A DNA stretch of 64,000 nucleotides from NCBI GenBank assembly GCA_963978545.1, contig OZ021732.1, forward strand, positions 66,285,214 to 66,349,213. The letters are read 5' to 3'. Positions 1 through 12,695 of this stretch are shown here, piece by piece. Origin of the DNA: Linyphia triangularis. Its lineage: Eukaryota; Arthropoda; Arachnida; Araneae; Linyphiidae. A model generated the notes under the pieces. That model was not told the origin of the DNA. It did not search any database and saw only the letters and a program-made list of their open reading frames with translations. Within the stretch, counting starts at the first letter, position 1. Each line of letters starts with the position of its first letter. The translations under genes were made by a program, and so were the position numbers.

Positions 1-1340
1 TCTCATACTAAAGGACATGCTATGGGTACAATAGCCGTAGAACAACTATTGGAAAAGATTTCCTGAATGTATTATTTAATAAACATAATTGCAAATCCCC
101 ATTCTTTAAGTTGTTAGTTCAAGGACAACCAAAGTTAATAACGCATTACTTTTTAAATTTGTGCTTATAATTTTACAAATTATTCAGCATCGATGTAAAT
201 AATGCTTATTTTTCTAGTTTCTTGGAATACTGACTTTTAACTTTTTTTCATCATCAGTAGAAAACACCTTAAACGTCATTTAGTGATTGATCAGTTGAAG
301 CCTTTTGTAATGTTTGATTATTATAATTTGAATGTTTTAGTGATGTACTTAAAAAAAAGACACCTACTCAATTATTGCCGTAATCTGAAGGTATAATTTC
401 GTCAGGCAGGGTGTATTTTCAACCAAAACTCACTAAAACTAGAGGAGCAACCTATATCTCCCAATCTTTGCGATGGTAACACCGCCCTTTGTATGATTGC
501 AACATCTAATGAGCCAAAACGCGCCAGAATTCTTTGTGGTCGATTGGCGCGGTCCAAAAAAACGCGTCACGGTCGCCACAACGTCTCAGCATCCAATGAA
601 TAAATGGTATTTCCCTAGAAAAGGGGAATACAACACAACATCCAGTTATTACGTCTTTTCCCTCGAATTTATCCTTCCCCTTCTAGAATCCTTTCTCTGA
701 ATGTGAATTATAGTCGGCTTTAATGTCGCTTCCGCGTTATTTATGGAAGAGGCGTCCGATTGAATGGGAATGGGAGGACATTAGGCCTACATTTGATATA
801 GGAATGCTCTCCAAACCGTTGCTTTACACTGTTCCCCCTCCGAATGAAAATCAAATGCCATTTATTAAGGCCTTAAATTTAAGGCCTTTAAAGTGGGATT
901 GTTTAATAGACTGGAGAAAAACGATGTGAAGTTTTTATATTAAAAATCCAATTGGATTTCGCTCCGTATCACTTAGGATTGTGGTGTTTAACTTCCCTCA
1001 AACCGTGCTTTGACTTTGTCGTTTATTAAAAAGTATTTTAGCTTTAGAGGAGGGTGAATTGGAAGGACGTGTTGGATTTTTTGTGTGTTGTAAAAGAAAA
1101 GTGAATAATAAAAACAGAGTTTTAAAAAAAATTCTTTATATGCATTGTCAATTTTTATATTCATCAGCACAGCGGCGATATCAAAAACATTTCTAGCAGC
1201 AAAATGTGCGGCAAACGACGTTTCAAAATTTATTTATTAAAAATGAACACGAATTTATGCTCTTACATCCAAAAATCATTGATTTATTCTGATTAAAGTA
1301 ATTTTATTATTTATTTTTTAAAACAAATTTTGGCAACAGG
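1..1340. other. AT-rich sequence with a GC-balanced island at about 455-935
   Basis: No gene is recognised. Most of the stretch is AT-rich background. Positions 455-935 are visibly more balanced in composition and contain MluI-like ACGCGT and several CG dinucleotides. Two short open frames (497-700 and 723-929, plus strand) lie in this island; neither resembles a known family. It could be an untranslated exon, a regulatory island or an old repeat. The composition contrast is seen; any function is inference. Confidence 0.3.
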
Positions 1341-1369
1341 AAAGATTTTCAACAATGATCGGTTAATGG

Positions 1370-1605
1370 CTATTTTATTGAGATGGGATGACGGCAAGTT
1401 GATTTTTTAGTACAGCGTAAAAGCGACCTTTTAGTGACAGTAACAGCCCTAAAATTTGATAAAATGCATTGTCATCGACATCGAACCTATCAGCCAAGTT
1501 TCAGCACGACTGGGTGACGGCAAGGGGGTTAATTAAGCCTCCGCACTTTCCGCTCCCATTGACAAACAAACAAAATCGAAGTTAATATAAAGGATTTAAA
1601 AAGTG
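1370..1605 (-). repeat. Dispersed repeat family R1, copy A
   Basis: This copy reads in reverse relative to copies C and D. It shares the phrases GATAAAATGCATTGTCATCG, AAGTTTCAGC and GACGGCAAG, and it ends with AAAATCGAAGTTAATATAAA. The same phrases recur at 25.7-26.2, 58.7-59.3 and 61.4-62.2 kb. The terminal AAGTTAATATAAAGGATTTAAA block is the best conserved edge. No open frame or terminal inverted repeat is seen. Helitron-like or SINE-like origin is possible but not shown. Confidence 0.6.
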
Positions 1606-2800
1606 GGAAATAGCATACCATTGAAGTGTTAAACATGTATGCTCTTTGTGAATTTGATCATAACTAGAGAATTAATATTACGAATATTTTAATATCATTA
1701 GAATGCTTCAAATAAACGCGTAGATAGGGAATTTTTCCGAAATTTTTCTAATTGTTATTAGAAAGCAAAAATCAAATAAAAATAATTTTTTGTTTAAAAG
1801 GGAAATGTAATAACTTTTTTTTAAATTTCTAAACATGTGTAAAAAATACCTGTTATCTAGATTACTAAATACATTCGGAATTAATAAATAAAAAAAAAAA
1901 ATTATGATTTGTAGACTTATATTTTTATACCCTGGCTTCAAATACAAAATTTTTCAAAACTCTTTTTCAAAAATTCATTTTACCAGAAGAATAATTTTTT
2001 TAAATTTTTGGTGCGTTTATTGTCATTGATGAAATTATATTTGTATTCAAAATTATTCAACTGCAATATCAAAAATTGGTTAGATGAATTATACTGTTAT
2101 TTATAGTTATTTTGAAGTCAATTTTTAACACTTTAATCTTGTGTTTAGAGATGTTCAAGAACCTCTTTCCTTTCGATAATTCTGATATTTTTTCAAATGG
2201 CACAATTAAAATGCGTTTTTCGTGTACGATTAGAAATGATTTTTTAGAAGAATGTTTAAATTTTATATATTGCTAGTTAGCTGAAGTAATTTCATATTTA
2301 ATAAGACTAAATTTTGCGAGAAAATGCTTTAATTAATAAGAAGTCTTATAATTCCAAATTCTTAGCTGTATCGTTGAAAAAAAAAAAAAAAATCTTGTAA
2401 AACGCCAGGAACCGCATAAGGGATATACGTAAACGTGTACTGTTGATATAAAACTAAATACCTCCATACAACATCCAAATTGCGAGACAAGAAAAATAGT
2501 TATATAAACTTTTTCTGAAAACTGTTTACAGAAAACATTCATTTGCTATTGAATTGAAGTTTCCCCGTGAGTGCTGAAAGTAATTGGATACGTCTTGCTG
2601 TCAAAACGAAATAGAAAAAAAAGTAAAGAATACTCGAAATTCAAGATTTCACTTTCGCAAAACATCAATTTCCTTTTCCAGGTAAAAAAAAAACTTTTAC
2701 AAAATAGAGACTCGCGTGTTATGTCTTCAAACTAACAGGTTTTTAAACACAGTTTGGTGGCCCAAAATACCTGGATCGTCCGAAGTTGATCTATCACTTC
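1606..2800. other. AT-rich stretch without recognisable features
   Basis: Only AT-rich background is seen, with short A and T homopolymers (for example 2377-2391). The small open frames on the minus strand are rich in F, I, K, L and Y, as expected of AT-rich noncoding DNA. Confidence 0.5.
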
Positions 2801-3260
2801 TAACCAAGCATGAAAATCGCTCTCAAAAATACTTTTAATATAAACAAAAGTCCTTCGTTCGACCGGCTGCCAGTCCAGTTTGATGCCCCCCCCCCCCCCT
2901 TCCCCACTCCTTCCTTCCCGCCAACACGATTTTGTCGTCCGCAGACTGATAGAAAGGCGTTCTACGCGTCAATGAAAAGCGAGAACCCTGAAGCTGGTTA
3001 ATGACACCAAAGCCGCCAATGCCTCTGTACAAGGTTATTGGCGGGAAAAGAAGACAAAGAAAATGCTCGCCAAGCCTTTTCGACGAAACTGGCCTCTTTG
3101 TCTATGTCAACGCCAAGCGATAATCATTATGTAAATGCTTCTCCTGTTATTTATTGAAGGCCTTCCTTTACATGTGTGTTTGTTCAATTATTAGCCGCCA
3201 CTGAAATCAATCTTCTTCTGTTGGTGATATCTTTTTAATGCATGCTAACAAAACTGGGTC
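2800..3260. other. GC-balanced island with a poly-C tract; candidate noncoding element
   Basis: The composition changes sharply relative to both flanks. A run of 14 C lies at 2887-2900. From 3030 to 3220 the sequence is mixed-complexity and non-repetitive, including ATCATTATGTAAATG, which resembles homeodomain or POU-type sites. Overlapping short frames on both strands (2810-3001 plus, 2835-3032 minus) are not recognised and are probably chance. A conserved regulatory element is possible, but conservation cannot be assessed here. Confidence 0.3.
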
Positions 3261-4400
3261 GCCTTCTTTCTCTTATTATTATTTTTTGTGATAACGCGTT
3301 TAAAATTCGCTTGACTTCCATTTCAGTTTTTGAGTCCGAAATGTTTTATTATATGGTCGTGCCAATATGAATTTACCTGCATTTTAAAAGAAAAAATAAC
3401 CGAATAATAATAATAAAAAAAAAAGGGAATTGAAAAGTCGCATGTAATTAACTTTTTTTCAATTTCTTTACTATTTACTCAGTTTCAACGCAATTTTTCT
3501 CATATTAGCTCCACTTTTTAGATTGACCCAACATAGTACATAGTGCATGTGAGTAGGACATGGTCAGAGATATTTTTTTTCGGGAAAGGATTGGAAATTA
3601 TAAGTTAACAAATCATAACAATCATTTTTTGTTATTAATGGCGCATTTATACTTTGTTAACAAGATAGCAGGTATTTTTTGCTTATGTTTAATTTAAAAA
3701 AATAAAAATTATTCACTATTTTAAACAAAAAGTCGTTACATTTTCAAATAACAAACAGAATATTTTTGGGAGAGGTTATATCCCCTTCCGAAATCTCTTC
3801 TCTTGGGTACGCGCCTGCATGCGAGTCCAAGTTTGAATATTTTCAACTGAAAGTTTTTTGATAGAAAGGTATAGTAGTATATGGACCTCAACAAACTTTG
3901 CTTGGTTTCTGTAATTGGCGAACTGTAATTTAATTAAGTACCAATTCAATATCAAAAAAAGGAATACGTCTGCGATGATCCATTTTGCAATAAGCATGCA
4001 TAAGTAACATTTATAAAATAAAGTGTCAATTCTCAAAGAAGCAACTCTGTTTTAAACTAGTTCACAAAGATGTTCAAAACCTTTGGATAATCTCTTTTGA
4101 GCTTCATTGTCTCAGCTTAAACAGTTTATTATTTTGGGGTTTTTTTAGCTTTTAAAATTCAGAAATAAGCCATTCACTGCATTCAAAATGCCGTAGTCAT
4201 TGTTTCCTTGGAGGAAAACGCACAAAAGAACGCATTTGAAATTTCTACTTGAAAATGGACTCTATTTAGTAGCGCAATATATTGTTAGTTTACTGTATGA
4301 TATACATACGTAGCATATCGGCGATGTCCGAAGTAAGTGCATCGTACGGTGAAATAATGCATTGGCGTAACGATGTTGGTTGATTATAGCCCCATCACGC
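3261..4400. other. AT-rich stretch without recognisable features
   Basis: Nothing beyond AT-rich background and short A or T runs is seen. The minus-strand frame at 3776-4036 is not recognised. Confidence 0.45.
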
Positions 4401-4718
<318 letters not shown>

Positions 4719-7700
4719 CCATGCTCCCATTTATTTATTTCGAAATTGAGAGTTATTTTTTAACAGTGTGGTGGAAATGTGTCAAATTATGGTCACCTTT
4801 GGTTCTTAGCACCCTTTTTTAGTTTACAAAGTCAATTATGAGCATAAAAAACAAAAATAATTTTTATATTTTTAGGAACTGTTGTGTTATTAGCTCTCCA
4901 GATGAATATTTGTCCAAAAATATTTAACAATTTAATCAGTACTCTCATTTTCTGTTATCCCAGAAAAAGCCAAACACATCGATAAACCCTAAATATTTTT
5001 CAAAAATGTCTTCCGATTTTTGTTTTTGAGTTAATACCTGTATAGAAACAAAATTCCATGAAACCATGCGCAATCAAAATTGAATTTAAATAAATTTTTA
5101 AAAAATGATTTAAATTCAAACCACAAGAACCAGAAGTCATGAGCTCTCTCTCTTTCCGAAATAAACTACATACTTCTTTCATTGAATAAAATTTATAACT
5201 TTGTATTTGAGCAGTTGAGTATCTTAAATTAGCAATTTATAAGATGTTTCATTGACTTAATCTATTTTTAAATGGAATGCTTAAAGAGTCATTTCTTTTT
5301 TTACATTTTTCACATATTAAAGTATTTTTACGATTTTTTCTGGAATAATAAATTTTGAAATATAATGTGACTGTTATTGTTAAGAGTTACTGTCATTCAT
5401 TTTTTTACAATATTTTAATTTTATTCCTCGCATCGTTGGGCCCCTTAAAGTTGCCTCCCTCTCTCCACTGCACTAGTGGGACCGTCAGTACGTCCTTGGC
5501 CTATTATAATATAAATATTTAAAGCATTTTAGTGAGCTGAAATATGTATAGTGGATTACTATGATGAACCTTGCAGAGAGGTTCACTATTTGAATATTTC
5601 TCCTCATAGTTGATAAAATGATGACCATGCAGGTTCAGTACCCCAAAAAAAATTAGAACGATGGCTATATCTTCGGTTCTAATTATCGTAGAATCTTAAG
5701 GTTTGCACCAAAATGTTTTGCATACGATTTTCTATATATCTGATGCAATTTTTTTTTCTTAAGGGACCGTTTACTAAGTAAAAGTAACGCTATCTTCAAA
5801 AATTTCAATACGAACCCCTATTTTTTATCATTTCATTCGATTTAGAATGCATCATTTACTAAATAAACCAAATTTCAATGCAATATGTTGAAAAACACGT
5901 CACTTATGAGCGAAAATGTTTCGACCATTTTTTGACCGATCTTCAGGGAGAATTTCGATAAAACGAAAGGTATTTTTAAGGTTCTACTTCACAGTGGGAG
6001 AAATTGAACGGTCAGTGCGGCGTTTCACGACGTTAAAAAATACAAATATTAGTCTAAAGCTGCAAAGAAACTACTTGGATTTATAGTGTCCTGTTTAAGA
6101 TTAATACAAAAATAGCAAGTAAACGCTAAAGTAACATAATTTATTTACAACATTAAAGATGTGCATTCTTCACACGAAATAAATAAAATATCGAAAACCG
6201 TATTTGCAGAAGTATAACGTATACTACTGATATTAGAAAATTAATAAATATAAAATGTAGGCATTAGTAAACAATATTCAGCAAATCGTGATTATTTTAC
6301 AGAAACATCTCACTGTAAACACAAATGTAACTTGATCGTTGAAATTATTTATAAAATAAAAAAATCACATGATTCAGTAAAAATTTTAAATGATAACTTA
6401 TTGAAATTGCTTAAAAAATGTTGTTTTAAAAAAATGTAATTTAAGAAAATAATATTAAAAAAAAAAAAAAAAAAAAAAAAACACTGTTGAAAACCACACA
6501 AAACATATGTTCCACGATTCCAAACACGTTAGACAGATTAAAAAATATATATATATAAAATAAAACTGCTTTGTTTGTATAAAATAATATTTCTTTTTGT
6601 AATTTCAAGAAATTCTGTTCCGATTCACCCTGCTGTTCCTATTCACCCCATTTTACGATAATTGAACGTTGTGCGATTTTCCACACCTCTAGTTTAACTT
6701 GAATTAATCTTTGATGGTTTTCAAAAGTCGTCTACTATACGGTCTCTTAAAGTGAACGTTTTTTACATTTTCGCTAAAAAATCGAGAACTAAAAGTCAAA
6801 ATGGAAAGAAAAAAATTGTGGTGGGGTTTTAGACCATGGTAAATCTAATGAAAGCAAAAAAAAAAATATATGTTTCTATTAAAAAAAATAATAATATTGT
6901 TTTATTAATTAATAATTAATTATTAAAAAAGAAATTGATGCAAAATTTGATTGCTATTTATGTTTGGCCATTTACAAACTATCTTTTGAAAAAAAAAATT
7001 ACTGAAATATATTAATTATTTAAGTATTTATGGCCAAAAAACCGACTTTTTTATTTAACATTAATTTATCATTTTCTTTTTATCATTTAAATTAAAAACC
7101 ATTCATTAGAAAATTACGAATTTTTGTATTTCGACATTTTTTTGGATTCTGAATACAAATATGGGATAATATTATGAGGTTGCTATTGAACTTTTAAAGT
7201 TTGGTTCTGTTTTAATATGTAGATGACCCCTCAGGACAAAAAGAACTATATGCAATTATTAAAAACCTTCCACGATTTACAACAGTACCTTTTTTTGTTA
7301 TTTCAAGAATTAGATCACAAGATAGCCATCGTTCTGATTTTTTTTTTTGGGTACTGTACAATCAATCCCACACAGACATTACAGCACATCAGCAGCAATA
7401 CCAATACTTTATAAATCGATCATTCTTTAAAGTCTTTACAATAAATTATTCTTGTAATATCCGCTATCCGTTTCATATTTCCCTGAAACTTTTATTATGT
7501 TACAAGTTCTTAAATGTTAATTTTTCTTTCAATTACTTGAAATAAATTATCATACATAATGTGATTGTAGCCTCTCCCCAATTTTTTTATTTCAATTTAC
7601 ACTTTCGTACATTATTAAGTTGTGTACGGCAACTTTCAATTTTTTAGCTTGTATACATACAAGCTTAAATATTGATGGAACTGATAATATTTTATATTTT

Positions 7701-7960
7701 CATTTACTAAAAAACTCAAGTAACTCTTTCGGAAAGATATTGATGACAAATGTATTTAAACTTTTCAACATAGCTTTGAAGAACATTATTATGCAAATGC
7801 TACAAGTTTTTTAAATCATAACTTTGAAACGCTATGAAATATTCCAGATTCGCATAAAGTTCAAGTTAACACGAACGATATTACTAAATGCTTTACATAA
7901 AAACATGTAACCTTCCATAAAATGAAACAAAGCGAGTTCGTTGCCACAGGACCATTCAAT
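4719..7960. other. AT-rich stretch with few features
   Basis: This is a long AT-rich stretch. It includes an A run at 6457-6480 and TA-rich patches near 6545. The segment about 6650-6700 (AATTGAACGTTGTGC followed by CTAGTTTAACTTG) resembles 21118-21165, so it is probably a fragment of a dispersed repeat. A slightly richer patch at 5425-5510 has no open frame. The frames at 7223-7414 and 7620-7814 are not recognised. Confidence 0.4.
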
Positions 7961-8265
7961 TCCTCAACTGTTAGAATTCGAGACAATGGAAGAGGGTATA
8001 TCTTCTAAAAGAGAGCGATAACGAGCCAAATTTAGTCAAATTGCGTTCCATTTGTCACCTTGACCCTGGAAATGGGACGAAAACAGAAGAGAAGCGGCAG
8101 ACGGGCAGGGAACGGAATTTTTTCGCTGCGCATAATCAACCCAGAAAATCGTCGGTCTCTCTTCACGAAACCGGATGTAGACTGAACACGTGACCCACTG
8201 CCTGGAGGCCCTTATTGTTGTTTTTGTTTTGGAACGCTTTCGCTTGAAAAATATGCGTGTTGCCT
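7960..8265. other. GC-balanced island, candidate noncoding regulatory element
   Basis: Mixed-composition, non-repetitive sequence stands out from the AT-rich flanks. It includes a CACGTG E-box near 8188 and several CG dinucleotides. No open frame of note crosses it. It may be an exon of a noncoding RNA, a UTR or an enhancer; none can be shown. Confidence 0.3.
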
Positions 8266-9389
8266 GACTTATTACCTACGATTTCGCTAGGACCAAAAAC
8301 ATTTTCTTTGGGTTTAGACGGGAAATAATTCAATTTCTTAGCTATGCTGTAGTTTTCTTTAGTTCGAATGTGTAGACACCAAAATTTAATTTTAAACTGT
8401 TTTTAAAAGTATTTTCAGTGGAATGGAATGAATTTCATGCATAATTTAAATTCTTCACGAGATTTAAAAAATATTTGCTTCTCATAATGGAAATAAAATA
8501 TTTCGAAAACAACCCATTTTAGCAAGCAAACAAATAATGTTTTTTATTTAATCCAACGCTAAATAGATTTCTTCATTCAAAGACTGCGTATGGACGTAAA
8601 AAGTAGATAGGCTGGATTGGAACTTAAACAGAAAAAATAAGTCTCCAAAGTGTATTATATATTTGTCCATTGGATGAAAAAGTAACTCCCAACCGAATAG
8701 ATTTAATTCAGTTTGTCTTTAAATAAAGACTTATCTCTCAAAAATACTTATTATATTGAAGAAAGTATTTACTAAAGATTTGTTTAAGAAAGTAATACTA
8801 CTTTATTATTAGGTACTACTTTATTCCGCGTACAATTTATTAAAGGTCAAAATATAAAAATTGTATATTGATGTTTGATTACGAATTCTTTAACTGTAGA
8901 TTTTTTTTAGTTGAAATTAATATAATAAAATATCCATCTTTGAAGCAAGAGATGCATCTAAAAACTGAGTAGTGTAGATTGAGGCTAAAACTTATATTAG
9001 CTAAATTATTCAGAAAAATGAGTTGCAGAAATTAATTTTTTCTCAAATACTCACTTATATATTTACTTTAGAAACATAGATTGTTTAAATAAATGATACT
9101 TTGATCTTTCTATCTGAACTTCAAATTTCTCTTAAAAGTAAATAGAAAAGAACAAAGAGGATAGAGGCAAGAATTTCAAATGAATCCTTCCAAATTTCCT
9201 ACCAAAAACTAAACATATGTTTTCTTTAATTTATAGATATTTAACTATCACCATTGAATACAGGTCTCTGACAAGTGGTGTCCTTTTCCCTGCTTTTAAA
9301 AAAAAATGACATCTTGTTTGACAAGAATTTTAAGTACCACTCTTTCAAGCAGGTACTATGTGCGAATTTATGCCAAAAAACTATACAAA
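8266..9389. other. AT-rich stretch without recognisable features
   Basis: Nothing beyond AT-rich background is seen. Confidence 0.45.
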
Positions 9390-9780
9390 CATCACGTTTT
9401 ACAGAGGCACGTTGCATCCATCTTCAGTAAAGGTGATGGATTGGTGTGCATCCTATTGTAAACGAACTCGTTATCCCACCTCAGAGGATGGTGCTTACAA
9501 TCCTCCAATCCAACTCCAGGGATCTTTACTTTAGGGCACCTTGCTTGACCTTGAAGTTGTGTCTTCGAGCGAGAACCATCAATTCTAGAGCACACCTGGA
9601 TTTAAAGTTTTCCTTCTTAAACCCAACTCACTGACAACAAAAGCAAACGACATGAAAAAGGTGAGAAGATATCTTGTCCCTTGGAATGACCTTGCCAATT
9701 AACGGAGCATAGCGAACCTCAAGCAATTTCGTGAGCCTTAACAAGACCACACGCAGACTACATTTTTTTCAAGTGTAAAG
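9390..9780. other. GC-balanced island without recognised coding content
   Basis: The stretch is richer in G+C than its flanks. Overlapping frames exist on both strands (9446-9634 plus and 9392-9595 minus). Neither resembles a known protein, and their mutual overlap argues that at least one is chance. Some phrases look repeat-like, but no second copy was found in the window. Confidence 0.3.
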
Positions 9781-9984
9781 TGAGGAATTTTAATGGTGTC
9801 AAATGGAAATAAGTGGAAAATTGAGTTTAGAATTTGGGACATTTAATTTTAATGTGGAAATTACTTAGAATGGTAGAAAATCAGCTAGTTGAACGTGTTT
9901 TATTTGAATGCGGAATTGAATTTCGCGCTTAGAAGAGTGTTGCATAAAGAAAAGAAGTTACTAGGAGATAATTTTTAAAACAAC

Positions 9985-10106
9985 TTTTTTTTAAGGCATA
10001 GCATCAAAATAATCTAAGAACGAAATGTCAAAATAGTGTGAAGGCAAAACATAAAAATAGTTTAAAAGCAAAACATCAAAATAGTTTAAAAGCAAAACAT
10101 CAAAAC
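9985..10106 (+). repeat. 24-bp minisatellite, about 3-5 copies
   Basis: The best three units follow the pattern AGTTTAAAAGCAAAACATCA plus four bases, with exact 24-bp spacing from about 10035. More degenerate units lie upstream (GGCATAGCATCAAAATAATC). The frame at 10038-10232 reads through this array (repeated KAKHQNSL peptides) and is not taken as a gene. Confidence 0.8.
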
Positions 10107-12400
10107 TTAACGATCGGAGGAACAAAAAATACAAAAAGTTTTAAATATGATTTATCGCAAAGTGAAACATTTATAATGAACATTTCCGAGTTTAATAAAT
10201 TATTCTTTAATGGATTTGTTAAAAAATACTGACCGTTAATATTGTAATTAACTATATAACTATACCATTAATAATTTGCACAAAGCAACTAGAGATTAAC
10301 CAATTTCTCTTCGTCATTTGTAATAATGCAAAATAATGTCCATGCTTTTTTTTTTCACAACCTTATCCTCACTTTTTCTAATGATAAATTGGAATATGCT
10401 TGGAGGGGGAGAAAAAAAAATGAGTTATCGTTTGGTTTTACGTTTCGTTTCATACTGAAGCGAAATTCGATTTCTCTCATCCCCCTGAGACTTGATCGTC
10501 TGCATTAATATATTTTCAAATCATCGGGACATTAATTTTGACATAGCATTAAGAAGAAATATACTTAAGTCGAATGCTCATTTTTAACACTGTAGTTTTT
10601 TTTATTTAAGTAATTTGTAATCCGGTTGCAGTTAGCAGACAAAATCTTCCATTAATTGAAACGGCAGAAAGAATCGAATTTCTTTATTTTTCATTTGAAG
10701 ATATTAAGAACAAAAATGAAGTGAGAGACAGAAATATCGATTAAAGCTCATTGTTGATCTGCTTCTCATAAACAAACTTGCGACTGTAGATTTTGGTAAA
10801 TGATAAAACTTTATTCTGACTTAGTATAGAATATAAATAAATGCTAGTAGCAAGAATATATTGGTTTGCCGGGAAAAAAACAGCCGAAAGTGTTTAAATA
10901 ATTACTTGAGTTGAAATTGATTGATTAATGACCTTACCAACTTGGCTCTGTTTGTAAAAGAAGCAAGAGTTTGTAATGAATGATCCTCAACAGTAAAAGT
11001 TGTGGAAACTATTTCTATAATTTTAAATACAAATCTGAATCGTTGTAGACCCTCCATAACATCCCTTGGAATAGTCAGTTACGTTATTGTATGCTCATTC
11101 AAAAGAACACAATAATTTTGAAAACTTTTGGACCCCAACTTAGATTAAACAGTTGCAGGGAGTTTTTATTTTTGAATTTATGGATAGCAACGCTACAAAT
11201 TACAGCTCTTGAAAGTGACGTAATTGGTTTCTTGAATTATAAAATTCTAATCTGTATTTAAACGCTTCACTGTGATTGATCACAAATTTTGGTTGATTGT
11301 GGTAATGAAACTAAAACCCCACTCCAAATAATATTTAACGTGCTTGATATTTTATTTATATTTTGCGATGAAAATATTGTATTTCATTCTTTGAACGATG
11401 CGAGCACTTAATTAATCCGACATGTTTTTTTCCTTAATAGTTCGATGTCAAATATTAGCAGTTATTCTGCTTAAACTTTCTCATAGACAGATGCAAATTA
11501 AAAGATTAAATTAATAAAAAAATATGCAGTAATTATTTAAGATCTTAACACAAAAAATATATAAATATGTTTCGATCAAAGATTATTTTATTCTAGGATT
11601 TCTTATTAACACTAGTCGGTAAGCTGATTTAACAAATCCTCCAAAACTTTTTCTTCGCAAACTACTTAACTTTCGCTTCACACCATCAAGATACAATGTA
11701 TTACACAAAGAAACATTAGCCAGAAACGTTAGAAGTTCATTTTCTATTTAAACGTCACGGATTGTAACTATTAGTATTCATTTCCGTCTCCCAACGATTT
11801 TCATTCAACCTTGACCACCAAAACGTCATTTACCCAAGCCACGTTTAGAGGATAAAAACCTTGTGGTTTTGAGCTTTTATTTAAAAAGAAAAACGGAAAC
11901 CATTCCACAACCACAACGAAAATTCTAATGAGGATGCATACCAAGATGAAAGTCCACTTCTTGAGTATAAAAAAAGCTTTGGTAGTATGGATGTCCGCTC
12001 CGTAGGCTATCCATATTGGAAAATATTTTAAACGTTTCTGAAAGGAAGCCTCTAGGTCTTTTTAAAAGGAGTTTTTTTGGTGGAAACATTCATCTTCAGG
12101 GAGCAATGCTCTGTAACATTCGATTTGAATGGACATAGTATTACGAGTTCGTCTTACTGTTTGCGGCCGCGGAGGGGACATCATATTTCATTGCCGTTTT
12201 TTAAAGTGGGTAGGGTCTTCATGTTTAACTTCGATCGAAGTAGTCGCGAGGGAAGAATGATGTCATGCTATTTCCATGTTGTTTTGAAATTGAAATGAAA
12301 ACCTTAGAAGTCATAGAGGGATAAGAATATATCTATTTTTTTAATATAGTTCGATTTGACAAAAATATATTTATAAATGGTAATTACGATTATGTCAAAA
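10107..12400. other. Mostly AT-rich stretch, mixed composition at about 11,640-12,300
   Basis: No gene is recognised. 11,640-12,300 is somewhat less AT-rich and includes a NotI-like GCGGCCGC near 12,163. The plus-strand frame at 12,077-12,298 is not recognised. The rest is AT-rich background. Confidence 0.35.
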
Positions 12401-12409
12401 TTATGTTTT

Positions 12410-12695
12410 TGTATTTAATAAATAGAAGGATAATAAATATATTTAATAAATGATTAATAAATATTTTAAATAAATGATTAATGCATATATTTAATAAATG
12501 ATTAATACATATATATTTAAGAAATAATAAATTTATTCAATTAATGGATGTCAATACATATATTTAAAAAGTGATTAATAAGTATATTACATAAATAATT
12601 AATAAATGCATTAAATAAAGGATTAATGTCCATATTTAATAAAGATATTCAATAAATGATAACAATAATAAATATATTTAAAAGTGATAAATAAT
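12410..12695. repeat. Degenerate AT-rich minisatellite
   Basis: About ten imperfect units of roughly 24-30 bp carry ATATTTAATAAATGATTAAT in varied forms. It is strongly degenerate, so the period and edges are approximate. Confidence 0.65.
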
